From Eopsaltria australis (Eukaryota > Chordata > Aves > Passeriformes > Petroicidae), in contig JAVTVJ010000376.1 in the NCBI GenBank assembly GCA_034509425.1, positions 806,001-870,000 of the forward strand: a stretch of DNA of 64,000 nt. Direction: 5' to 3'. The position numbers were made by a program, and so were the translations under genes. Shown in pieces: positions 1 to 64,000 of the stretch. The notes under the pieces are model-generated. The model was not told the origin of the DNA, did no database searches, and saw only the letters and a list, made by a program, of their open reading frames with translations. How positions within the stretch are numbered: position 1 is the stretch's first letter; the number at the start of each line of letters is the position of its first letter.

Positions 1-1369
1 TGTAAAGGGAAACTGTATTTTTAGCAATCTTTGGGTTTTGCAGCACTGGGTTTAACACATCAGGTCATCTTTCAAGTTTTTCTGCAGGAGTTGGTTTGCT
101 GTGTGTTGTTTTGGCTTTTCCTAAGACTACAGAAAAAAATCTTCACAATGGCCTCCACTAGGCTCCCTGTTTTGAATACCTGGGGAATAAAGGAACCCTT
201 GCTTCTTGTCTTTTTCTTTAGAAGAGCACTTCTCTAGGAAGTTTGTTCTTGTTTTGATAGTATTTGGAATGAAGAACAGTGGATCTTCCATAAACCAAGT
301 ACCGTTCTTTTGTCTTTCAAGAGTTGCTTTAAGAATTTATAAGACTACACTGATTCTGGATGAAACACTGTTCACACAATCCTGCCAGAGCACTGGGATT
401 GCAGGAAGTGAAAAAATAACAGGAGACTAAATGATGCAAGATTTCGTTAGATAAAATTACAAAACAAAGCAACACTTACACCTCCCAACTATTACAAACA
501 CCACATAAAGCTTGAAAGGAAGCTTTGAAGTTTATAGATAAAAGCAGACACTGCTCTCTTGGGGCACGAAGTGTCAGCTGGGCGTACACAGAGGAATGGC
601 ATCATGCCCAGTGAAATGAATGAACACACAAAACAACCGTTCAAAGAGTATTTTTGGAAGCACTGTCAATAATCAGGGTTTTTTCAGTTTGCAGCTCAGA
701 CAGCATTTGGAGACAACTTCCTCACTGATCACACCCATCAAGTGTATCTTCCAGTGCATGGCATGCAAAAATTAGGGAAGGATTTCAGAAGCCTTCAAAA
801 ACCAGGGACCAGGGAAAGTCTGGAAGCAGGGGGAGCATCGTTCTGCAGTACAGCCAGTTCTGCTGAAGCTGCAGAAAGCAGAACTGCCAGTCTCTCAGTC
901 ACCTTCAGCGCTGCCTGACTCACCCCCGTTTCTAGGGCTGAAAGCTTAATTTTAAGAGGCAACAGCCTTTGGTAAATATAAATGACAGCAACAGATCATC
1001 CTGATATATCCTCAGTGTATTTTAGGCATTATCAAACTGTTTCTTTTTATGTTTTCTCTGGAAAGTGATGAGGGAAGACCATTTGTGAGTGTTTTTTCTA
1101 CCCTGGAAATTCATACAATATGAATGCAGTTAAAGCACCCACGCTAAAGTTATATTGTGCTGTTAACCACAGTTATTCCAGCCATTCAGCCTGTCTCTGG
1201 CAGATTACAAGAGTCACATCGTGAGAAACTGTAGATCGAAAAGTTGTGACTTGCCTTGGCACACGTTCAGTTTCAACTACTACTGATCCCCAAGACAAAA
1301 GAGCATCAAATGAACCCCACACCCTCTGTTTCGGGAGGGTGGCAGACCAAGGCAAGCTCCCGTCGGGCG
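1..1369. other. Upstream flank, no gene recognised
   Basis: Unique, moderately AT-rich sequence before the CpG island. No open frame looks coding and no repeat is recognised. In mammals the gene upstream of RABGAP1 is ZBTB26, on the opposite strand, so this could be the first intron of a divergent gene. That is inference from known gene order; no zinc-finger or BTB coding sequence is visible here. Confidence 0.4.
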
Positions 1370-1935
1370 TGCAGGGCTCCCCGCTGGAAGCACGTGCTTC
1401 CTCGGCCTTTACCGACCGCGGACCGCCCCGGCTCCTCACATCTACTTGCCGGGGTCCGGGAAAAGGATATTCCAGCACAGCTCAGCCTGGACACCGCGCA
1501 GCTTCCCAAAACAATGTAAACGCGATGCCCTTTGCGAAAGCGGGGAAAGCCGCTGTCCGCGCCAGGCCCGGCCCCGCGGGACGGAGGGAGGGAAGGGGCA
1601 GATACCTGTAGCGTCGGGCCGCGTCCCCGCGCTGGCACCCGCGGCCGCTCCCGCCTCCGGCTACGGACCTAGACAGGGGAGGAGACCCGCCGTGAGCCGC
1701 CGCCCCAGCGCCGGGCCGGGCCCGGCCGCCCGCCGCGCCCCCCGGGCGGCCCCGCGCCCCGCCGCGTCCCCGGCCGGGCCGGGCCGCCCTCCGAGCGCGG
1801 CCCGCGGGGGCAGCGGGAGCCGGGGGCCGCTCCGCGCCGCGCTCCGGGGCCGCCGCCCGCGCCCCGCCGGCCCGCCGGGACCTACAGGCGCCACCGCAGC
1901 CCAGCACCGCGACTCGGAACCGCATTGTCCGCCCG

Positions 1936-1997
1936 CCGGAAGAGCCGCGCCCGGAAGGACCGGCGGGGCCGCCCCTCCGCCCGGTCACGTGGGGCGG
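1936..1997. promoter_or_regulatory. Core promoter motifs: two ETS sites, E-box, GC box
   Basis: Two CCGGAAG motifs of the ETS/GABPA type lie at 1936-1942 and 1951-1957. A CACGTG E-box (USF/MYC type) follows at 1986-1991, and a GGGCGG Sp1 box at 1992-1997. This cluster sits within 115 bp upstream of the likely exon 1 donor, so transcription probably starts close by. The motifs are seen directly; binding is inferred. Confidence 0.5.
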
Positions 1998-2046
1998 CAG
2001 CGGCGGCGGCCCAGGCCCGGCACCGGGAGCGGCGGCGGCGGCCGGG
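1960..2046 (+). other. RABGAP1: Candidate noncoding exon 1 of RABGAP1 (start approximate)
   Basis: The string GGG|GTAGGT at 2044-2052 is a good 5' splice site inside the CpG island, just after the promoter motif cluster. The gene needs a noncoding first exon because the first coding exon begins with a clear acceptor at 8357. The exon's 5' end cannot be read from sequence; 1960 is a placeholder. Other GT donors in the island cannot be excluded. Confidence 0.4.
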
Positions 2047-5000
2047 GTAGGTGCGGCTCGCGCTGCTGCGGGGGCGCGTCCGCCCCGTCCCCGCTGCGCT
2101 CCCGCGGCGCTGCCCCGCCGCCGCTCCCTCCCGGTGTGCGGGAGCTGGGGGCTGTCCTGCGCTCCGCTGCCGCCGGGTCCCTCCCTCGCCCCCGGGGCCG
2201 TATCTCCCACCCGGCGCGGTGCCTCCCCGTCCCCTCTGCCCGCAAGGGCCGCGGACCTCGGTGGGAGCGGGGCCGTGAGATCGTCCGGGGTCCCGCCGGG
2301 CCGGGCCGAGTCCTGGGGCAGGCGAGGGGCGCCGGGCCGGGCCCGTCCTCTCCAGCTCCCCAGCTGCGGGTGTGGGGGACAGGGGGGATCCGCCTCGAAC
2401 CGCGTCAGTGTCCCCGGGACCCCGCCGAGCACGTCCCAGAAGCGCCGGCTTTCCCCTCGCGTCCCATCCCGTCCGGCGCGGGGCTCCGCGGGACTGACGC
2501 GGAGGGACCGGCCGGGCACCCGCGTTCCCTCTCCGTGTCGCGGGGTGTCAGGTGTTCCCTGTCGCTTCCAGGTGGATCCTAAAATGTGGCATTTCGTCGC
2601 GCGCAGGCATCTTTATTTGGTTCATGTACCGTAACCTCGGTGGTTTTTGGGTATTGGGGTTTTATCCTTCTTGTTGTCAAGGAAGTGTTTCTTTCAGTTA
2701 AAACGTCCCCAGTAGAGAATTTTTAAGGACTGGTTGTGTCAGTTAGGCGTGAAAATTAAGTATAAACGGATTGTGCTAAGTTGGTTTAAAAACACGTGTC
2801 AGCAAAAATTAAGTGGAAATCGCACTGCTGGAAGTAAACTTGGTGGTTTATCTCTGTGTAGATTTGTCTCATCAAGGCATTTTGGGGGAGAGAAGGACAA
2901 CTAGAAGAAGTATTCAGCAAAGATTTAGAGAGAGGGAAAAGATAATGTGAGAAGTTTGCAGAGGAAAAAGATTGTTTATTTCTTGAATACAGGCTGGAGA
3001 ACAGGTAGGGCATACAGGTATGGCTTCATCTGTATTCCAGATTTTGTTCTACTTACAGGTTTTCTTAAAACCCAACTCAATAGGCTTTCTGAGACTTTTG
3101 GCTACTTAGAAAACGTCTAGTTACAGGAATTGCCCACTGATTGACTTGCAGAAATACTGTATTCTTTTTAAAGGCCTCTACTTAAAAGGTCGAGGACCTG
3201 AGCAAACTTTTTTTTTGTGTACACAGTAAACAAATTAACAAATGGAGCTTGGCATAGGGGTTTCCTTCCAATTTCCAGCCCTAAGTGCAGGCAGTGTTTA
3301 GTAGCACACACCAAATGTAAGTCCTTTTTTCTCGCTTCTTCCGCAGCGTGTTTTTAAAGCGCTCCAGTTGTCTGGTGAGCGTAACTCCTTGTTTGTGTTA
3401 GAATCCTAAAAGAGAGCAGCTCCAGCATTATGTAGAGCATCATCTCCTGAGTTTGTTTTGCTGCTGGCTGCACTGCCTTCCTCCCAGCCTGCAGCCCATG
3501 CTGTGTCCTGCCTGTCCCAGCTGCACAGCGCGGGGATGGGGCTGCTGCTGGGGGAGCGTCAGCTGCGGCGCGTGGATGAACCAACTGTTCATAGTTAATT
3601 CATTCCAGCAGCATTCCTGTGCTGGGCTGGCTGAGGCAGTGTCAGCATTTCTTTTATAAACTGCAGTTTCCCAGGACGGGCTGCTTGTTTCTGGGATGGG
3701 GAATTTACTGATTACAAGAGCCTAAAATTTGAGTTTTGTTCTCTGAGCAGATAGTTCAAATTAAGATTGAAAGTAAAATGATGTTGGCAATAGCTATCAA
3801 CCTGTTAAGGATTGTTAATGAAGATTGCATTAGCTTAACTCTTATGTTTTTTCCTGGTTTTGCATACAGTGTCTCATGATTCACTCATCTTCCTGAGATC
3901 TGTGAGGAGAGAGGTGGAATTAGAGACACCATTATCTCCAAATAACAGTATCTTTTTTTTTTTTCTGGCTCTTGAAATTAGTGGGAATGTCTGTGGCTGT
4001 CAGTGTGTTGTAAAATGAACAGAAAAGTTAGACTTGTAGTTGTTATTTTTTATTAATTACTCTTTAGTCATCCTAAATCTGTATTTTCACATGCAGTATT
4101 CCTCTGGCTTTCCTGCTTCATTTTGAGTTCCAAGGACTTCTTGTTGCATTTGAGAGTATGTGTTGCACAGGAAGGTGGGTAAAGATCAGACATGATTAAA
4201 CAGACTAATCGTGTGATACGTGAGAAGAAAAGAGATTGCTAGTGATTGCTTGTATGCTGGTGTTGGTTTTTTTTTTGTCCCCAGAGCTGTGATAAAACAC
4301 AGGCATTGACCTGGAGCACTTTCCAGGCTTTTTTCAGGACTAGCAATGTATTTCAAAACAAGTGTGCACTATGTGGATTGTATGGATAGAGAAACCCACA
4401 GCTGTCCAGGGCTGTAGGAACTCAGAGTCTGACAGAATGCTGGGTTCTTTGTCATGACACAGCTCTGCAAAGTGCACTGCAGAGCCTCTGAACTCTGCCA
4501 CAAATTCCACTGTTCACCCACTCTTAGATGCTAATGATGAACACTCAGAGAACAGAATGTTGTATCTTTAAATTGAACCATACTGGATTTATTGTTAAGC
4601 TGTGCATAGAGCCAGAGGAATAGAAACAGAAAATACATTATATTTAGGTATTTCAGCCACCTCAGTGTCTTCTCTGCATGTCACCTTCTCGTTTTTTAAC
4701 ACTATACTTAGTGGTTTTGTATTTTGCAGGGTAGAGGATATATGTTTATTTTGCATGCCAAGCTTTCTGACTTTGCTTTTTAAGGCAAATGAATTGAAGT
4801 TCTTCAGTAATTTGGTTAATATTGCTGTATTGTTCTTTATCTGGTGCATTCTGCATCAGATATATTGGAACTCTGTGGAATCACTTTAGAAATTGTAGCT
4901 GAGGTGCAAAAGCTGAGAAAGATATGAATGGGGAAAAAGTCTCTTTTCCTCTCTGGTTTGCATACCTGTTCTTGTGCTTATTCTTTTTTTTGGCCTGGAA

Positions 5001-8000
5001 ATCCAGAACTTATTTTTGTGTTGTATTTCCCTGTATTTCATGCTAAGGATGCTACATCTGCTGTTGACTCTCAGGTTGAAGAAGTTCATGCCTGAAATAC
5101 TGATTTTTCCATTCACCCTGTGTCTTTTTGTTGGTTATGGGTGTTCTAAGCACCAGAAAATGGGTATTCCTTGGAAACGGAGTGAGACCAGCCATGGTTA
5201 CGAGTGCCTTGCTTCACTTTTTGCACGTCTCTTGAGGTGGCATTCAAGCCTCAACCTCTTCCAGTAATGTAAAATTGAAGGCTTTCTGTTTTTCTTTTTT
5301 CTATATACTGTTTGCTTTAAGCTCTTTTAAATTCATTCTGGCACAACTTAGAAGGAAAACTTCGATCACAAGTTGCAGGTCAGGTGCCAAATATTTAGGG
5401 AAGGGAGGGAAAGTAAGAGATAAATATTTTGTAAGTCTGTATAACTAATCTGAACTTGAGTGGGTTTGCTTTCCAGTTGTTTAAGGTTTTAGCTTGATGA
5501 ATGGGGTCTCTGCTGTTCCTCTGCACATTATCTTGAGTAGAGAGTAAGGTGTAACAGCAGTGATGGGGAATTGCACAGAGAATTAGAATTTTAAGTAAAA
5601 TTGAAAGCAGTGACCCAAGAGCCAAGCGTTGACTTTCTCATTTTGCAAATCTCTCCAATAGTTTGTTGTGTGAGGAGAGGCCAGAGCAGCCATTTAATTA
5701 CACAGAGGAGCAAGGAAAGGGGTTGGTAGAAGTTTGCCTCTTCGTATGTGTTTTACCCAGACACTCTGTCTCCCGTGGAGGTGTAAAGACACCTTCAGGC
5801 AAACACTGCGTTATTGTGGTGTAGTCTTGTGTCAGGAGCTAAACTGTGCTGAATTCAAAAGCTCGTATTTTGTTTATGCTGAAACAAACCAAAGCCTCTT
5901 TCCCTGTAAGGGATAGACTCTGGCTTTCTGAGGAACATCAGAACTTGAGCTCTGTGCTTGGCTGAGCTCTTTGGTCCTAAGCTGTGAGAGCAGAAAGCTT
6001 TGGGTCTGAGACCAGTTGCAGGTATTGCTAAAGAGCACTGTCACTGCTGCTGTTTGTTCTTGGGGATTGATTCTAGAGCAGCCATAAGCCACACATAATT
6101 GCTCTGCTGGTTGTTGATGTGTGCCCTTCTAGGCTGGCCCTTATTTTAATGGGCTTGGAGGCTTTCTGATGGTGATTCTGCCACCGTGAGCTTTCTGATT
6201 CAGGTAAAATGATCCATGTGGTGATCTCTGTGGAACAAACTGATAGCAAGGAATGGAGCAAATTAAATCCATGCAAAGCAAAGTGTGAGGATATAGAAAT
6301 TTTGGTTAACGTCAGGCAATATTTTAATATTTGAAGACTACTTTTGCATCTCGAGTGTTTGAACATTAATCCAACGAACCTCTGTGGCTGATTCCAGCCC
6401 AGCTGGGTATCTGAGCTTTTGATGCTGCTACATCAAAAGCTTTTCTCAGCTGCCTGCTCCACTGTCCCCTTTCCTGTGCTCTCTTATGTTGTGTAATTTC
6501 CATGAGACTTCTGCTCACTGTTAGGCTGGCAGAGTTGGTCTGATTGGGCCGTCCTGGTGTTGCAATTCTGTGTTGTGACACTGCTGTGGGGTTAGGCTGG
6601 GCCTGCCGTGCCCCAGGATCCGCGTGGGGTTTGTTTACACCGCGCTTTGCCAGACACCGAGCGTGGAAAAGCACGGGGAGCTTGTTACTGAATTGAAGGT
6701 AATGTTGGGGAAAGGTGTTGCATTGAAACACTTGGGAAATAGGTGAAATGAGCACTTCAAGACAGACACACTATACCAAAATAAAGTGCTAAATTGATCC
6801 TTGCCTGGATGATCTTACAGCTGCTTGTGATCAAAGCCTGCTCCTCTACTCCTGCTGTCAGTGTGGAAGATGAGTTTGCTCTGTTTGAATGAAAACAGTA
6901 AAGCCAAAGGGGTATTTAGTATTTGATGCGTATTTTTAGTCTGTGTTTCAAGATCTTTGATTTAGGTATTTTCAGAGATGTGTGTTATATAGATGGTGCA
7001 ATACGGAACTTGTGTATAAATGTTTTAATATGAATTCTTTAAACAAAAGCATCTTTAAAAATAAGAACTCTGCCCTACCTTTAAGATACAAGTGAGTAAT
7101 ACCAGATAGACACATACAGTGTGTAAAACTGCTCAAAATACCTACATTTTCCAGTCAGTAATTCCCACTGAAAGTCAGTGGATCTTAAAACAATTTTGAA
7201 AAGGATATCTAAGTACCACACATGATTTTGAAAATGAAATCAAATAACCACAGGTGTGTTGTCATTCATGAACAAACCACATCCATTCTTCCTCCTACAT
7301 TCTGCTTCATGTTGTATTGGTGGCTGTGGGGAGGGCATTGCTAGGAATAAAAGCAGGCTTTGCTATTTGTGGTGCATCGTTCCTGGTTCAGCCAGGAATG
7401 CCATGAGCTGTGCCTGTGGCTGTGCCAGGTCCCTCTGTGGTTTGGCTGCACTGTTGGAAGCCAGGTTGGGATGGTGCTTCCAGGTTGGAAGGCAGAACTG
7501 GAGGCTGAAAAAGCATTTGAGTTTGGTTGTGCTTGGGAGTTTGTAAAGACCTGAGCCATTGAGATAAGGGTATATTTGGGTTTCTGGGAAATTTAATCAC
7601 CCATTTTTATCATGGCAGTCTGTTTTGAGCTGTGGATTCTGGGAATCTGTGCTGTAGAGTTCAAGGTGTGCAGCTGAACTTCACCTTTTGTTCCTTTCTT
7701 CAAATGCCTTTCAGTGCCAGTTCCAGCTTTTTAAAATCCTCTGTTGGCTCTGCTTCTCAGTACTGATCCAGCCTACGCTGTTCTTCCTGCTTCTTGGAAG
7801 TCTTTGCTTTTATTGCTCCTTATAGTACAGAAGATTCAGCATAGATTCATAAAATGCTGTATGTCCTAAGGTTTCAGAGCAAAATATCAAGAGTTAGGTC
7901 AGACTCTTGTTTGGGGGAAAAGAAGGTGATGGTAGCATAGGGTGAGCCCTGACAGATAAAAGTAATTTTTACATGGACATAGGTGAAGGCAGGTATTAAC

Positions 8001-8357
8001 TGAAGGAAGTAAATGGACTTTACTGAGCTGGCCTTAATTGTTAGCAAGTGTAGTGTATGTTTCAGGGCCCGGTTTTGTGTGATGTGTAGAAAGTGGTGAC
8101 TGTCATAATCATGAAGTACTGCAAAGAGATTTATTAACTTCCCTTTGGTGAGCTGTGGAAACCAGTGCTGTAATAGCATGTGCTGCTTAGCAAAATGAAG
8201 GCAGGACTGTGAGTGTGCACTGAGAGAGGAGTTGGAGCTTGGTCGTGCTGTCAGATGAGTTAGTTTTTATAATTAGTCAGCAGGTTTCTGAAAAGAAACG
8301 TTTGAGCATTTTAGCATGAAGTTTTATATAAGTATTTTTATGATTTTTGTTTTTCAG
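2047..8357 (+). other. RABGAP1: Intron 1 of RABGAP1
   Basis: This 6.3 kb intron begins in the CpG island and becomes ordinary AT-richer sequence after about 2560. It ends at a polypyrimidine tract and AG at 8356-8357. I see no coding exon, repeat family or RNA gene in it. Splice borders are inferred from the first coding exon. Confidence 0.5.
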
Positions 8358-8409
8358 GCATTTATAACATATTTAATCTCATTCATGAATCGAACTTCCT
8401 TTTTAAGTC
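8358..8409 (+). other. RABGAP1: 5' UTR part of RABGAP1 exon 2
   Basis: Fifty-two bases lie between the acceptor (TTTTTCAG, ending 8357) and the start codon. An in-frame TAA at 8404-8406 closes the main frame directly upstream, which fixes the start at 8410. A short upstream ORF begins here at 8385. Confidence 0.75.

Positions 8410-8417
<8 letters not shown>
8385..8417 (+). other. Short uORF overlapping the RABGAP1 start codon
   Basis: An ATG at 8385 opens a 10-codon frame, in a different frame from the main ORF, that stops at TGA 8415-8417, just past the main ATG at 8410. Its context is poor (T at -3, A at +4), while the main start has G at -3 and G at +4, so leaky scanning should be common. 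A regulatory effect is inferred. Confidence 0.4.
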
Positions 8418-63182
<54,765 letters not shown>

Positions 63183-64000
63183 AAAGCAGTTCTGTCAAAC
63201 ACACCTTCTTAACACAACACCTTTTGTTGCCTTCCTTGGCCAGATGTTTAATTCTGTGACATGAGAGGACCAGAATGTAAATATAATAGAAACACAGCAT
63301 GTCAGGATTTCAATAGGTCAGTGATAAAGAGGATGGAAACACAAGAGAGGTTTTATTGCTAGACATGGGATGTTCATACTACTGATATTTAACAGGTGAT
63401 GTAGCTAGATTGAAGCTCTTCAGAGAAACACTCCATTCTGCGTCTGGCTGGAGGCTTTTCACAGACTAGGTACGAGAACTTACCAAACCCTAATTGTTAA
63501 GTTTACATATGATAGGTTTTTTTACAGTTATAACCTTTTTTAATATTTTATTTGAAAGGAAAAGTGTCACTAACAAAGTTAAAAAAAAAAGAAAAAAAAA
63601 AGGAAAAAATGCAACAAAAAAATACAAGTTTATCAAGAACTACATCAGTGCCAGAAAGCAGTCCCCAGAGGTAGGAAATGGAAAGTAGGAGGTGACATGT
63701 TTTGCTTTATGAATGGGGATGATTTCAGCATTCCTGTCGAGCAACCCCACTTTGTTTTAGTAGATGCAGCATCCATCTCTCTGTGTTTGGCATTTCTTTC
63801 TGTTACTAATCAATTCTATGCAACTCTGGGCTTTTTTGGCATGGGCTGCCAAACAAATTCGCCACCGGAGGCTGGGAGACTTGTCGAAGTGCTAGACAAG
63901 AATAATCAGAATTGTGGGCAAATTTCCGTTTCACTTGTGTCATATTGTTTGATCCACATATCAACAGCGTTCAAATCCCCAGCACCAGGACTGCTGAGAA
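63183..64000 (+). other. RABGAP1: RABGAP1 3' UTR (partial)
   Basis: At least 818 bases of 3' UTR continue to the window edge. No AATAAA or ATTAAA is seen, so the transcript probably ends beyond the window. An A-rich tract with G interruptions lies at about 63578-63625; it could misprime oligo(dT) and mimic a poly(A) end. Confidence 0.7.

Larger units (their letters stand above)
1370..2560. promoter_or_regulatory. RABGAP1: CpG-island promoter of RABGAP1, possibly bidirectional
   Basis: About 1.2 kb of very GC-rich, CpG-dense sequence lies between AT-richer flanks and 6 kb before the first coding exon of RABGAP1. This is the usual form of a housekeeping promoter. It has no evident TATA box. 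Borders are estimated by eye. A minus-strand donor-like string, the reverse complement of 1600-1612 (CTACAG|GTATC), would fit a divergent transcript, but nothing proves one. Confidence 0.8.

Noticed and set aside
1446..2582. Open frames of 345-378 codons on both strands in the first CpG island
   Set aside because: Stops are rare in CpG-rich DNA. The translations are low-complexity Pro/Ala/Arg/Gly with no family match that I recognise, and both strands are open at once.

Overview
The window is vertebrate nuclear DNA, most likely from a bird and probably a songbird. Three stretches (about 21901-21960, 41957-42125, 54454-54625) read like the 3' end of avian CR1 LINEs, and their wording is the type I associate with passerines. 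Gene density is low, with GT-AG introns and two CpG islands. There are no bacterial or viral genes. Family and species statements are from memory; no search was run.

One gene fills almost the whole window on the + strand: RABGAP1 (also called GAPCenA), a Rab GTPase-activating protein. A CpG-island promoter lies at about 1370-2560, with a probable noncoding first exon ending at 2046. I then place 25 coding exons from 8410 to 63182. All have AG/GT borders and matching phases, and they join into one 1069-residue open frame, the length I recall for the human protein. Domain order is an acidic disordered N-terminus, a PTB/PID domain (about 142-298), a kinesin-like DUF3694 region (about 310-460), a Rab-GAP TBC domain (about 566-752) with arginine finger R612 and glutamine finger Q649 intact, and a long C-terminal coiled coil (about 798-1047). 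The 3' UTR runs out of the window.

The 21.3 kb intron 13 (26298-47634) carries a second complete gene in the same orientation: GPR21, an orphan class A GPCR of 348 residues with an uninterrupted coding region at 33471-34517. It has its own CpG island (about 32270-33280), a likely 5' UTR intron, upstream ORFs and its own poly(A) signal. The same nesting is known in mammals. The host intron splits the TBC domain 13 residues before the arginine finger, so use of GPR21's promoter or poly(A) site by the host transcript would give truncated RABGAP1 forms.

The most striking noncoding feature is a minisatellite of ten perfect 30-bp units at 50881-51180, 55 bp after exon 16. Each unit contains a GTGAGT donor-like hexamer, while exon 16's own donor is weak (GTGGGG). 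Otherwise the introns hold CR1 remnants, simple repeats and unidentified unique sequence. I found no RNA gene, CRISPR array or intact mobile element, and nothing I can honestly call a new biological system.
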